Source: Ralstonia pickettii (lineage in GTDB: Bacteria; Pseudomonadota; Gammaproteobacteria; Burkholderiales; Burkholderiaceae). Taken from it: a DNA stretch of 64,000 nt. The stretch covers positions 2,046,001-2,110,000 of the forward strand of contig NZ_CP104381.1 of assembly GCF_030582395.1 (NCBI RefSeq), read 5' to 3'. The notes under the pieces are model-generated. The model was not told the DNA's origin. It did not search any database and was given only the letters and a program-made list of their open reading frames with translations. The position numbers and the translations under genes are program-made. Numbering within the stretch: the first letter of the stretch is position 1; each line of letters starts with the position of its first letter. Positions 8,740-19,139 of the stretch are shown here, piece by piece.

Positions 8740-9204
8740 ATGAAGCCCACCACCCCGCCGGATCGGCGACTGGAAAATCCGCCTGCCCCACCAGCGGCCG
8801 GCGCCTATTCGCCGGCTGACAACCCGCATAAAGGCAATCGCGGGATCACGCGGGCCTGGTTTGCGCTCAAGAACTCCATCAGCGGCATCCGCTTCGCCAT
8901 CGATGAGGAAAGCGCGTTCCGCCAGGAGCTGACGCTGTGCGCGATCCTGTTGCCGTGCGCCTTCGTCATTCCCGCCACAGTGGTCGAGCGCATTATGATG
9001 CTCGGCACGCTGGTGCTGGTGCTGATCGTGGAATTGCTCAATTCGAGCGTGGAAGCGGCAGTCGACCGCATCTCGCTGGAGCAGCACGGGCTGTCCAAGC
9101 GTGCCAAGGATTTCGGCAGCGCGGCGGTAATGCTGGCCCTGTTGCTGTGCGTGGGGACGTGGGTAGCGATCGCGTGGCCGTGGGTGGCATCGCTGTTGCA
9201 TTAG
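8740..9204 (+). CDS. dgkA: Diacylglycerol kinase
   Basis: Small trimeric integral-membrane kinase, 154 aa, converting diacylglycerol and ATP to phosphatidic acid. The family signature is present: RAWFALKNSISGIRFAI near residue 40, acidic EESAFRQE, and the active-site helix VELLNSSVEAAVDRI, followed by two more membrane helices. The N-terminal 35 residues are Pro-rich and atypical. The ATG at 8740 is preferred over a TTG nine bases earlier. It lies 12 bp after the glycosyltransferase, so the operon can also return diacylglycerol to phospholipid synthesis. Confidence 0.93.
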   Translation: MKPTTPPDRRLENPPAPPAAGAYSPADNPHKGNRGITRAWFALKNSISGIRFAIDEESAFRQELTLCAILLPCAFVIPATVVERIMMLGTLVLVLIVELLNSSVEAAVDRISLEQHGLSKRAKDFGSAAVMLALLLCVGTWVAIAWPWVASLLH

Positions 9205-9342
9205 CATCACCAGCGAAAAGCGCGCGACAACGTTTGGCAACGTATTCCCCCGCGGCATGTGGGGATCGTTGCACAAGCACGATCTCTTATAATCCGGGCA
9301 CCAATACGCCACGGAGACAGGGCCACCGGCCTTGGCAGTTCA

Positions 9343-10062
9343 ATGGAAACCAAGCAGCATTCCACCGGCCCGCGCCGGACGCGCGATCGCATTCTCGAAG
9401 TGTCGCTGCGCCTGTTCAACGAACTGGGCGAGCCCAACGTCACGACCACGACGATCGCCGAAGAGCTGGAGATCAGCCCGGGCAACCTGTACTACCACTT
9501 TCGCAACAAGGACGACATCATCAACTCGATCTTCGTGCAGTTCGAGCAGGAGATCGCGCGTCGTCTTAAGCTGCCGGACGATCACAAGGCCACACTCGAC
9601 GAAACGTGGGGCTACCTGCAGTACATGTCGGAGTTTCTCTGGAACTACCGCTTCCTGTATCGCGACATCAACGATCTGCTCGCGCGCAACCGCATGCTTG
9701 AACTGAACTTCAAGCGGATCGTCGAGCAGAAGCGCCACTTCGCCATGGACATCTGCCACCAGTTCATCGAAGACGGCGAGATGGAAGCCACGGCCGAGCA
9801 GGTCGACGTCATCTGCACCAATATCGTGGTGATTGCCACCTACTGGCTGTCGTTCCAGTTCGTGCAGCATCCGCGCCAGTACAACGACCAGAACGCGATC
9901 CGTGACCACCTGCACGGCGCGAGTTACCACATCCTGTCGATCCTCGCGCCTTACCTGCGCGGCAAGCCCCGCCGGGCGTTTGATTTGCTGGCGGTGAGCC
10001 GCAGCAACGATCCGCCTATCGGCGCCCCGGGCACCCCCAGCAACAACACCCCTGCTCAATGA
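9343..10062 (+). CDS. TetR-family transcriptional regulator
   Basis: 239-aa regulator. The N-terminal helix-turn-helix (residues about 10-60) runs TRDRILEVSLRLFNELGE, then TTTIAEELEISPGNLYYHF, the canonical TetR recognition helix. The C-terminal ligand domain includes a family-specific FLYRDINDLLARN segment, also seen in TetR proteins linked to fatty-acid or lipid genes; the ligand is unknown. A TATAAT lies at 9288-9293, 50 bp upstream, with only a weak -35. The following gene overlaps its stop by ATGA. Confidence 0.9.
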   Translation: METKQHSTGPRRTRDRILEVSLRLFNELGEPNVTTTTIAEELEISPGNLYYHFRNKDDIINSIFVQFEQEIARRLKLPDDHKATLDETWGYLQYMSEFLWNYRFLYRDINDLLARNRMLELNFKRIVEQKRHFAMDICHQFIEDGEMEATAEQVDVICTNIVVIATYWLSFQFVQHPRQYNDQNAIRDHLHGASYHILSILAPYLRGKPRRAFDLLAVSRSNDPPIGAPGTPSNNTPAQ

Positions 10063-10643
10063 AATCGATCTGCGTCTATTGCGGTTCCAGCCCCGGCGAG
10101 CGCCCGGAATACAAAGCCAACGCTATTGCGCTGGGCAACGAGATGGTCAAGCGTGACCTGACGCTTGTCTACGGCGGCGGCAACGTCGGCCTGATGGGCG
10201 TGGTGGCCGACGCAGTGCTGCACGGCGGCAGCCCGGTCATCGGCATCATCCCGAAATCGCTGGTGCGCAAGGAGGTCGGTCATAAGGAGCTGACCGAACT
10301 GCACATCGTCGACAGCATGCACCAGCGCAAGCAGATGATGGCCGATCGAGCGGACGCCTTTATCGCCATGCCCGGTGGCGTCGGCACTTATGAAGAGCTG
10401 TTCGAAACCTTCACGTGGCTGCAGCTCGGCTATCACAACAAGCCCATCGGCCTGCTGAACGTGGCGGGTTTCTACGACAAGCTGCTTGCCTTCATCGACC
10501 ATGCCGTGCAGGAAGGCTTCCTCAAGCGCCATCACGCCGACCTGCTGCACGTGAGCGACGACCCCGCCGCGCTGATCGACATGCTGGCGCGTGCGCCGCG
10601 CGAGACGGTCGACAAATGGTCGGAGCGCCGCGAGCGCACGTAA
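10059..10643 (+). CDS. LOG-family cytokinin riboside 5'-monophosphate phosphoribohydrolase
   Basis: 194-aa protein with the full LOG signature: SICVYCGSSPGERPEY at the N-terminus, LVYGGGNVGLMG (phosphate-binding), and MPGGVGTYEELFE near residue 103, where the PGGxGTxxE motif carries the catalytic Glu. LOG enzymes hydrolyse nucleoside 5'-monophosphates, including cytokinin ribotides, to base plus ribose-5-phosphate. In most bacteria the role is nucleotide housekeeping; in plant-associated relatives it can yield cytokinin. Translationally coupled to the TetR gene (ATGA). Confidence 0.9.
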   Translation: MKSICVYCGSSPGERPEYKANAIALGNEMVKRDLTLVYGGGNVGLMGVVADAVLHGGSPVIGIIPKSLVRKEVGHKELTELHIVDSMHQRKQMMADRADAFIAMPGGVGTYEELFETFTWLQLGYHNKPIGLLNVAGFYDKLLAFIDHAVQEGFLKRHHADLLHVSDDPAALIDMLARAPRETVDKWSERRERT

Positions 10644-10655
10644 GCCCCGCCAGGG

Positions 10656-11234
10656 CTAAAACGACGACCCTGGCTGCTTCAGAAACTCCACTTCCTCGGG
10701 CGTGGAAACGCGCCCGAGCGCTTCGTTGCGATGCGGAAAGCGCCCGAATCGCGCCACGATCTCGCGGTGCTTCTCCGCCCAGAAGAGCGGGTCCGCATCG
10801 CCTTCCTGATCGCGCAGGCGTGTGTAGAGGCGAATTGATTCGTCCTGCGCAGACAGCGCCTCGCTGTGCTCGAACGGCAGGTAGCAGAACACACGGTGAT
10901 GGCGCGTCGGCAATCGCGCATCCCAACCCGCGGCCACAACGATTTGCGCGGTGTGCAACGCAGCCGCATCGCTGGCAAACGCGCGCGCGGTGCCGCGAAA
11001 CATGTTGCGCGGAAACTGGTCGAGTACGACGATGCGCGCGGTGGCTTCGAGCGGCGTATCCATCCAGGTGTCGGCGTCACCCGCGGAAAGCGCTTCCCAC
11101 AGCGGCAGGAAACGGGCGCGGATCTCGGCATCGAACGCGTCGGACTTGGTGAACCACTCCGGCCGTGCATCGATCAGCGGCGCGTTGCCGAACCAGAACG
11201 CGAGCACGTCGTCTGCCGTGGGCAAACCGATCAT
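10656..11234 (-). CDS. DUF924 family protein
   Basis: 192-aa all-helical (TPR-like) protein starting MIGLPTADDVLAFWFG, with the conserved VLDQFPRNMFRGTARAFASD segment near residue 70 and HREIVARFGRFPHRNEALGR towards the C-terminus, typical of DUF924. Function unknown. The start at 11234 is chosen for the GAGGAG 6-12 bases upstream. It is convergent with the LOG gene (12 bp apart) and downstream of the truncated haemoglobin gene on the same strand. Confidence 0.86.
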   Translation of the reverse strand: MIGLPTADDVLAFWFGNAPLIDARPEWFTKSDAFDAEIRARFLPLWEALSAGDADTWMDTPLEATARIVVLDQFPRNMFRGTARAFASDAAALHTAQIVVAAGWDARLPTRHHRVFCYLPFEHSEALSAQDESIRLYTRLRDQEGDADPLFWAEKHREIVARFGRFPHRNEALGRVSTPEEVEFLKQPGSSF

Positions 11235-11283
11235 CGGGATCTCCTCGAATATGTTCTTGTAGGGTGCGCTTTCGCGCGGCACC

Positions 11284-11688
11284 TTAGCGTTGCACGTTCC
11301 GCATCCAGTCGGCGGTCTGCCAGAACGCCTGCATCAGGCGCATCTGCAGGGCTTCGTCCAGGCCGATGTCTTGCATGGCGAGGGCCATGCAGCGCATCCA
11401 TTGATCACGCTCCTGCGTGCCGATCTCGAACGGCATATGGCGCGCACGCAGACGCGGGTGGCCAAAGCGCTCGATGAAATGATTCGGGCCGCCCAGCCAG
11501 CCGCACAAAAACCAGAACAGCTTGTCCCGCGATCCATCCAGACTTTGCGGATGCAGCGCGCGCAGCACGGCAAACTCGGGCTCCAGATCCATGAGGTCAT
11601 AGAAGCGGTCAACGAGTTCGCGCACACGCGCTTCGCCGCCAATCAGGTCAAACGCCAGGGTCTCCTGGCCGGAAGTTGCATCAGTCAT
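11284..11688 (-). CDS. Group II truncated haemoglobin
   Basis: 134-aa 2-on-2 globin. Seen: the Phe-Tyr pair in VDRFYDLMDLEPEF (CD/B10 region), LFWFLCGWLGGP, the proximal-histidine region FGHPRLRARHMPF, and the group II Trp (G8) in ERDQWMRCM. These proteins bind O2 or NO and serve oxygen chemistry or NO detoxification in the cytoplasm. It is in the same direction as the downstream DUF924 gene, 49 bp apart, and follows the large permease gene by 33 bp. Confidence 0.92.
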   Translation of the reverse strand: MTDATSGQETLAFDLIGGEARVRELVDRFYDLMDLEPEFAVLRALHPQSLDGSRDKLFWFLCGWLGGPNHFIERFGHPRLRARHMPFEIGTQERDQWMRCMALAMQDIGLDEALQMRLMQAFWQTADWMRNVQR

Positions 11689-11721
11689 ACAGCGTCATTC
11701 ACATCAAGAATCCAGGCGTCG

Positions 11722-14256
11722 TCATGCATCGCGGAGCGTTGCCATGGCGGGGCGGCGCAGCACGTCGCGCAAGCCCAGCCAGCCGCCAACAAAGGCGCAC
11801 GCCATGCCGCTCACGATGCCCACCGGCAGGATCGCCGGGTTGAAACGATACGGAAAATCGAAGACGTACGCCGACAGCACCCAGCCGATGGCGATCGCGC
11901 CCAAGCCCGCCATCAGCCCGGCGAGGCCACCAACGATCAGCACTTCTGCGTACTGCGTCTGACGTACCACACCGGAGCCTGCACCGAGGGCGCGCAGCAC
12001 ACCGGCATCGCGCAGGCGCTCGTCGCGCGAACCGGAGAGCGCGGCATACAACACCAGGACACCCGCCGCGAGCGTAAAGACGAAGAGGAATTCCACCGCC
12101 GCCGTCACCTGGTCCAGCACGCCCTGCACCTGCTGCAGGATCAGTTCGGTATCGACCACCGTGAGGTTCGGAAACTCGCGCACAAGCTTGGCCGGCAGAT
12201 CGGCCTGCCCGGCGGGAATGCGGAACGCGGTCACGTACGTCTGCGGCATGTCGCGCAGCGCCACGGGCGGCAGGATCACGAAGAAATTCACGCGCATCGA
12301 ACTCCAGTCGAGCTTGCGCAATGACGTGATGGGCGCATCCACCGTCTGCCCGGCGACGTCGAAGCGCAGCACATCGCCCAGGTGCAGGTTGAGCGTCTTG
12401 GCAATGCCCTCTTCCACCGAGGCCTCGGGCTTTTGTCCACTGAACCAGTGTCCGGAAACGATGCGGTTTTCAGGCGGTTGCGTGGTCGCGTACGACAGGT
12501 TGAATTCGCGTTCGACCAGGTTGCGGGCGCGCGATTCGGCATAGGTCTGGCGATCGATCACCTGGCCATTCACCTGCGTCAGGCGCCCGCGCACCATTGG
12601 ATAGAGTTTCGGATCGGCCACGCCGGCCTGCGCGAGGGCCTGCGCCACCGCCTGCATCTGGTCAGGCTGGATGTTGATGATGAAACGGTTGGGCGCATCG
12701 GCCGGCGTGGCGTTATGCCACGAGCGGATCAGGTCGTTGCGCGTCATGGCGAGCAACAGCAGCGCCATCAGGCCGACCGCAAGCGCCACGGTCTGCAGCA
12801 CGCTCACGCCGCGACGGCGCTCCAGTACGGCCAGTGCGAAGCGCCAGCCCACGCCCAGCGCACGACCGCGTCCCAGCGACACCGCCAGCGCACGCAATCC
12901 ACCTGCGGCCAGCAGCGCAAACACGACGATCGCGCCGGCAAACCCGGCGGCGGTCAGCGCGCCAAGCTTCACGTCGCGCGCTGACACCACGAGGAGCGCG
13001 AAGAACGCCGCCCCGCCCAGCGCATAGCCGATCCAAGCAGCAACGGCACGCTCAGCCACGTCGCGCCGCAGTACGCGCAGCGGCGCCACACGCACGAGGC
13101 TCAGCAACGGCGGCACGGCAAAGCCGATGAGCAGCACCAGCCCCGCCGTCACGCCCACGATCGCAGGCCAGGCGGATGGCGCAGGCAACGTCACCGTGAC
13201 AAGATCCCCCAGCGACGCCAGCAACAGCCAGTGCGCGCCATAACCCAGCGCCACGCCCACCGCAGAACCCAACAGGCCGATCAGCAGAAACTCCAGCGCG
13301 AACGTGCCGAGAATCTGGCGCTGCTTGAGCCCCAGGCATTTGATGACGGCCACCGCATCAGTATGCCGTGCGGTGTAGCGGCGCGCGGCCATGGTGATCG
13401 CCACCGCGGCAATCATGGCTGCCAGCAAGGCGACGAGCGAAAGGAAACGCTCCGCGCGGTCCAGCGTTTCGCGCATCTGCGGCTGGCCGTTCTGCAACGA
13501 TTCAACGCGCACGCCACGCAACTGGCGCGTCTTCGCTTCGTTCTCAGCCCAGGTGTGGAACGCGCTGGCCGCGGCATCGGGGCCGGCCACCAGCAGGCGA
13601 TACGTGACGCGGCTGCCGTAGGTGACGAGGCCCGTCGATCCCAGATCCGACATCGGCAGCATCACCCGCGGAGCAAAATTCATGAAGCCCGCGCCGCGAT
13701 CGAGTTCCTGAGTGATGACGTGGGCGATCTGGAAGGTGCGCGAGCCCAGGCGCATCGCATCGCCCACGCGCATGCCGAGCGCTTTGAGCAGCGGTGCGTC
13801 TACCCACACCGTGCCGGCGGCGGGAATGCCCCGTATGGGCGCACCCGCGCTATCCCGCCCGTCATCGCTGACCTTCAGCGTGCCGCGCAACGGGTACCCC
13901 ACATCGACGGCCTTGATGGCGGCGAGTTGCGATACCGGTTCGCCCGACGCGCCCTTGGTCAACGTGCTCGCCATGCTGGGGAAGGTCGCGGTGTGCGTAA
14001 CCTGCAGGCCGCTTGCGCGCGCATGCGCCTCGATGTCGGGCGGCAACGGCTGGTCGGAGACGACAAGCACATCCGCGCCGATCAACTGCCGCGCATCGCG
14101 CTCGAGGCCCGCATGCATGCGGTCGGCCAGAAAACTGACGGACGCCAGCGCCGCCACGGCCAGCACCAGTGCGACGAGCAGGAGGTTCAGTTCACCGGCG
14201 CGCCAGTCGCGGCGCAGCATGCGCAGGGCTTGGGTCCAGACGGAGAAACGTGACAT
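11722..14256 (-). CDS. FtsX-family ABC transporter permease (YbbP-like)
   Basis: 844-aa inner-membrane protein with two FtsX/MacB permease repeats. An N-terminal helix (about 22-42) is followed by a MacB-like periplasmic core containing QLIGADVLVVSDQPLPPDI, a first block of three helices (about 260-390), further central helices (about 405-500), a second periplasmic domain, and a final helix block (about 715-830) ending GLRDVLRRPAMATLRDA. It matches YbbP proteins, usually paired with the ATPase YbbA and linked to lipoprotein or lysophospholipid handling. No ATPase gene is adjacent on either side in this window. Confidence 0.85.
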   Translation of the reverse strand: MSRFSVWTQALRMLRRDWRAGELNLLLVALVLAVAALASVSFLADRMHAGLERDARQLIGADVLVVSDQPLPPDIEAHARASGLQVTHTATFPSMASTLTKGASGEPVSQLAAIKAVDVGYPLRGTLKVSDDGRDSAGAPIRGIPAAGTVWVDAPLLKALGMRVGDAMRLGSRTFQIAHVITQELDRGAGFMNFAPRVMLPMSDLGSTGLVTYGSRVTYRLLVAGPDAAASAFHTWAENEAKTRQLRGVRVESLQNGQPQMRETLDRAERFLSLVALLAAMIAAVAITMAARRYTARHTDAVAVIKCLGLKQRQILGTFALEFLLIGLLGSAVGVALGYGAHWLLLASLGDLVTVTLPAPSAWPAIVGVTAGLVLLIGFAVPPLLSLVRVAPLRVLRRDVAERAVAAWIGYALGGAAFFALLVVSARDVKLGALTAAGFAGAIVVFALLAAGGLRALAVSLGRGRALGVGWRFALAVLERRRGVSVLQTVALAVGLMALLLLAMTRNDLIRSWHNATPADAPNRFIINIQPDQMQAVAQALAQAGVADPKLYPMVRGRLTQVNGQVIDRQTYAESRARNLVEREFNLSYATTQPPENRIVSGHWFSGQKPEASVEEGIAKTLNLHLGDVLRFDVAGQTVDAPITSLRKLDWSSMRVNFFVILPPVALRDMPQTYVTAFRIPAGQADLPAKLVREFPNLTVVDTELILQQVQGVLDQVTAAVEFLFVFTLAAGVLVLYAALSGSRDERLRDAGVLRALGAGSGVVRQTQYAEVLIVGGLAGLMAGLGAIAIGWVLSAYVFDFPYRFNPAILPVGIVSGMACAFVGGWLGLRDVLRRPAMATLRDA

Positions 14257-14312
14257 GGGCAGAACATGGACGGGGCGCGCAATGGCGCAAACCCCGCCAT
14301 GTTCGCACGACT

Positions 14313-15413
14313 TCAGCGGGCCAGCGCGCGAGCCTCGTCAGCGTGCCAAGGCAGCGCCTGCTCTGCGGTCAGCAGCGAAACGTGCTCGGTCGGCCGGTAG
14401 CCGGCGAGATGGCCCAGGCCTTCGCGGAAGGCCGGCTGCCCGATGCGCTCGATCAGCTCGCGCACCCAAGGCGACAGTGCGTCGTTGCGGCGCACCGCCA
14501 GGTAATACGTCTCGCGCGTCAGCGGCACAAAATGCAGGCCGTGCGCTTCGGCGCCGGGGCGCAGGCCGAAGCCGACGTCCGCCCGTCCTTCCTGCACGGC
14601 CAGGGCGATCTTGTCGCTGGAGAATTCCTGCTCCTCATACCCGTGGATCTGATCGGGATACAGCCCGGCGGCCACCAGCAGCTGATCGAACAGCAAACGT
14701 GTGCCCGAGCTCCGCTGACGGTTGATGAACCGGGCCTGCGTGCGCGCCAGATCGCCCAGCGACTGCACCCGCCCCGCCCATTCCGCCGACATCATCAACC
14801 CCTGCTCGCGATCGGCCAGGGCGATCAGGCGCACGGCGGTCGGACGCAGCCACTTACGCAAGGTCTGGTGCGCGATCGAGCCTGCACCCTGCTGCGGCGC
14901 CACGTAGAAGCCGGCCACTTCGCATTGTTTTTCCTGCAGGCAAATCAGCCCTTCGACGGCGCTGCAGAACACGGTATCGATGTGGGCGCCGTGGCTTTGC
15001 CGCGCAAACGTCTCGGCCAGCAGTTCCACGGCCGGGTCATGGCTGCCCGAAAAACGGATGCGCGCCTGCGACTGCGACGCATCTTCCAGCTCCGAGAGGA
15101 ACTGCCCCATGGCCTGATGCAGGGCCGGCTCGAGCTGCTCGCGCAGCCGCAGTTCTGCGCGCAGCATGCGCTCGCCGAACAGCGTGAGCGAGGCCCCCCG
15201 ACCCCGCTCCATGTCGAGCAGCGAGCGGCCGAGCATCTCTTCCCACGACCGCATCACCCCCCAGGCGTGCCGATACGACAGCCCCACCTGTTTCGCCGCG
15301 CGGTGCAGCGATCCCGTCTCCCGAACGGCACGGAGCAACTGAAACACCTTGCCGTTGGCACGCGGGTTGTCGTCCGGCCCCACCACCGGAAATACTTCGA
15401 ACTGGAATGTCAT
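14313..15413 (-). CDS. ModE-type winged-helix regulator fused to a periplasmic-binding-protein-like domain
   Basis: 366-aa one-component regulator. The N-terminal ModE-like HTH (about residues 20-85) runs NGKVFQLLRAVRETGSLHRA, then GLSYRHAWGVMRSWEEMLGR. The C-terminal ~230 residues form a substrate-binding (PBP-like) domain with FSGSHDPAVELLAE near residue 118. That places an oxyanion sensor, rather than TOBE domains, behind the HTH. It is divergent from a tungstate/molybdate-binding protein gene (161 bp apart), so it probably controls that gene in response to the oxyanion or a cofactor; the ligand is inferred. Confidence 0.82.
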   Translation of the reverse strand: MTFQFEVFPVVGPDDNPRANGKVFQLLRAVRETGSLHRAAKQVGLSYRHAWGVMRSWEEMLGRSLLDMERGRGASLTLFGERMLRAELRLREQLEPALHQAMGQFLSELEDASQSQARIRFSGSHDPAVELLAETFARQSHGAHIDTVFCSAVEGLICLQEKQCEVAGFYVAPQQGAGSIAHQTLRKWLRPTAVRLIALADREQGLMMSAEWAGRVQSLGDLARTQARFINRQRSSGTRLLFDQLLVAAGLYPDQIHGYEEQEFSSDKIALAVQEGRADVGFGLRPGAEAHGLHFVPLTRETYYLAVRRNDALSPWVRELIERIGQPAFREGLGHLAGYRPTEHVSLLTAEQALPWHADEARALAR

Positions 15414-15574
15414 TATGTTTATGGTTTCCTATTTACTTCGGCCGTGCCCCGGGAAAACAATTCTGCTCATTCCGGGGGCGGACTTCTTGTGGTCGCTGGC
15501 TGCCCTCCCGACGTTGCTGCCATCATGCAGCAACCGACATAAAGCGTCCACGCCTTCGCACTCACCCCTACACC

Positions 15575-16423
15575 ATGGCCGGATTCTCTCAAGCCCTTCG
15601 GTTATCTGCTGTCATCTGCCTGACGCTCGCGGCTGCCACGGCCTCATATGCTGGCAATCTCCGCATGGCGACCACCACCAGCACCGAGAATTCCGGTCTG
15701 CTGAAAGTCCTGTTGCCCAAATTTGAAGCCGCCACCGGCGTCCATGTGCAGGTGATTGCCGTTGGCACCGGCAAGGCAGTCAAGTTGGGCGAATCGGGCG
15801 ATGTCGATGTCGTGCTGGTGCACGCCCGTCCACTGGAAGACGCTTTCGTCGCCTCGGGCGGCGGTATTGACCGCCGCGACGTGATGTACAACGACTTCAT
15901 CCTCGTCGGCCCTGGTGCAGACCCAGCACACGTGCGCGGCCAGAAAAACGTCATCCAGGGGATGGAGACGATCGCCGCGGCAGGCGAAAAAGGCGGCGCC
16001 AAGTTCATCTCGCGTGGCGACAACTCCGGCACCGACGTCATGGAAAAGGCCTACTGGAAAACGGCCAACATCGACCCGAAGGGCAAGCCGTGGTACATCA
16101 GCGCGGGGCTGGGGATGGGCGAAGTGCTGAACATGGCCGCGCAAATGAACGCCTACACGCTCTCGGACCGCGCAACCTACGGCACCTACCGTGCCAAAAC
16201 GGGCCTCGACATCGTGCTGGCTGGCGACCCACGCATGTTCAATCCCTACGGGATCATCGCGGTAAACCCGAAGAAATATCCGGGCGTCAACTACACCGAT
16301 GCGACCAAGCTGATCGAATGGATCACGTCACCTGCCGGGCAGCAGGTGATTGCCGACTTCAAAGTCAACGGAGAACAGGTATTTTTCCCAGACTACGGGA
16401 GGGCGGTCGCCAGCGGAAAGTAA
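15575..16423 (+). CDS. Periplasmic tungstate/molybdate-binding protein (TupA-like)
   Basis: 282-aa solute-binding protein with a Sec signal peptide (about residues 1-26, ending TASYA). The mature start RMATTTSTENSGLLKVLLP is followed by IAVGTGKAVKLGESGDVDVV, the TupA hallmark containing the oxyanion-binding TTTST stretch, and a later SRGDNSGTD loop. TupA delivers tungstate (some relatives molybdate) to a TupB-TupC transporter. No tupB or tupC is adjacent: the next gene is a convergent LysR regulator. It lies 1.2 kb from molybdoenzyme genes (xdhABC), so a role in cofactor metal supply is plausible. Confidence 0.85.
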   Translation: MAGFSQALRLSAVICLTLAAATASYAGNLRMATTTSTENSGLLKVLLPKFEAATGVHVQVIAVGTGKAVKLGESGDVDVVLVHARPLEDAFVASGGGIDRRDVMYNDFILVGPGADPAHVRGQKNVIQGMETIAAAGEKGGAKFISRGDNSGTDVMEKAYWKTANIDPKGKPWYISAGLGMGEVLNMAAQMNAYTLSDRATYGTYRAKTGLDIVLAGDPRMFNPYGIIAVNPKKYPGVNYTDATKLIEWITSPAGQQVIADFKVNGEQVFFPDYGRAVASGK

Positions 16424-16460
16424 CGCCGCCCGGCGGCATGGCGACCCAGGCGCTGCAGAT

Positions 16461-17408
16461 TCAGGCCACCGCCGATTCCAACTGCGAATGCTGCGGCAGC
16501 TCGGCAGCCACTTCGCCAATCATGCGGCGTAGCCACATTACATCGGGCGCGGCATGGCTGCGCTCGTGCCAGAGCTGGTAGAAGCGCATCTTCGGAAACG
16601 CCATGGGCGGCGGCAGGATGCGGATCGGCAGATACTGCGCGCAATGCGCGGCGAACTGGCGGCCGGTGGTGAAGACGAGATCGGTGCGCATCAGCACATA
16701 CGGCACCAATCCGAAGTACGGCAGCGACACCTGGATCTGGCGCTTCAGACCTTGCTCCGCAAGTGCCTGATCGATCATGCTGCGCTGCATGACAGCGTAC
16801 GGCGCCGGCGCAAGATGCGGCATCTCCACATAGTGCTTGAGCGAGATCCCCTTGCGCGCCAGCGGGTGCTGCGCCCCCAGCATGCAGACGACTTCATCGT
16901 CGAACAGCGGCGAAATGTGCAGATGCTCGGGCGGCGACAGCCAGTTGCCGATCACGAGGTCCATGCCGCCCTGCTCCAGCGCAGCCAGGTAATCGACACC
17001 GGCATTGAGCGGATGCACGACCAGCTTGGCTTGCGGCGCCTGCTTGCGTAGACGCTCGACGATATTGGGCAGGAAAAAGGCGTCCAGATAATCCGGCGCC
17101 CCCAGATGGAACGTGCGGGTGGTGTTGCCCGGGTCGAATTCCTGAGACGGGCGGGCGATACGTTCCATCGCCTCCAGGCTCTGCTGCGCGAGGGCCAGCA
17201 AATCGTGGCCGCGCTCAGTAGGCACCATGCCGTTCTTGCCGCGCACCAGGATGGCGTCGCCGGTGATCTCGCGCAGGCGCTTGAGCGTGTTGCTGATGGC
17301 CGGCTGCGACTGGCCGAGCTTGACCGCCGTACGGGTCACGCTCTGCTCGGTGAGCAGCGTGTAGAGAACGCGCAGGAGATAGGTATCGAGGTGATCTTTG
17401 CCGTGCAT
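16461..17408 (-). CDS. LysR-family regulator, probably of the xdh operon
   Basis: 315-aa LTTR. The N-terminal winged HTH reads LDTYLLRVLYTLLTEQSVTR, then GQSQPAISNTLKRLREITGD; the two-lobed effector domain begins about residue 95 (TTRTFHLGAPDYLDAFFLP). The start at 17408 (MHGKDHLD) is the usual LTTR start point; the frame stays open upstream but is non-conserved in character. It is divergent from xdhA and faces a GTGT-N11-ACAC site at 17467-17485, so it most likely activates xanthine dehydrogenase with a purine-derived effector. Effector identity is not visible. Confidence 0.88.
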   Translation of the reverse strand: MHGKDHLDTYLLRVLYTLLTEQSVTRTAVKLGQSQPAISNTLKRLREITGDAILVRGKNGMVPTERGHDLLALAQQSLEAMERIARPSQEFDPGNTTRTFHLGAPDYLDAFFLPNIVERLRKQAPQAKLVVHPLNAGVDYLAALEQGGMDLVIGNWLSPPEHLHISPLFDDEVVCMLGAQHPLARKGISLKHYVEMPHLAPAPYAVMQRSMIDQALAEQGLKRQIQVSLPYFGLVPYVLMRTDLVFTTGRQFAAHCAQYLPIRILPPPMAFPKMRFYQLWHERSHAAPDVMWLRRMIGEVAAELPQHSQLESAVA

Positions 17409-17466
17409 CTGGAGGCGGTACCGGCCGTGCCGTACCTTCAAAAAAACGTGCTTGGGGACGCTGTCA

Positions 17467-17485
17467 GTGTATGTCACTTGTACAC
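17467..17485. promoter_or_regulatory. LysR-type operator GTGT-N11-ACAC
   Basis: Interrupted dyad with arms GTGTA (17467-17471) and TACAC (17481-17485). It contains the LTTR consensus T-N11-A in the form GTGT-N11-ACAC. It lies 59 bp before the LysR start and 136 bp before xdhA. A second palindrome, GGGTATACCC, is at 17509-17518 and could be the activation site. Confidence 0.5.
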
Positions 17486-17620
17486 CGCGCCGCCAGACCG
17501 CTACCGGCGGGTATACCCCGGATTTTGGCTTTCCGATGCGGGTTATCACATGGGCCAAATATTGCATTCCTGGCCCGGTGCTATGGTTCCGTTACACACA
17601 CAAACAGGCGTAGAACCCCC

Positions 17621-19135
<1,515 letters not shown>

Positions 19136-19139
19136 GAAC

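Noticed and set aside
15609..15626. CTGTCAT-CTGC-CTGACGC, another PHO-box-like pair
   Set aside because: It lies inside the coding region for the signal peptide of the TupA-like protein, downstream of the start codon, and is most likely chance.
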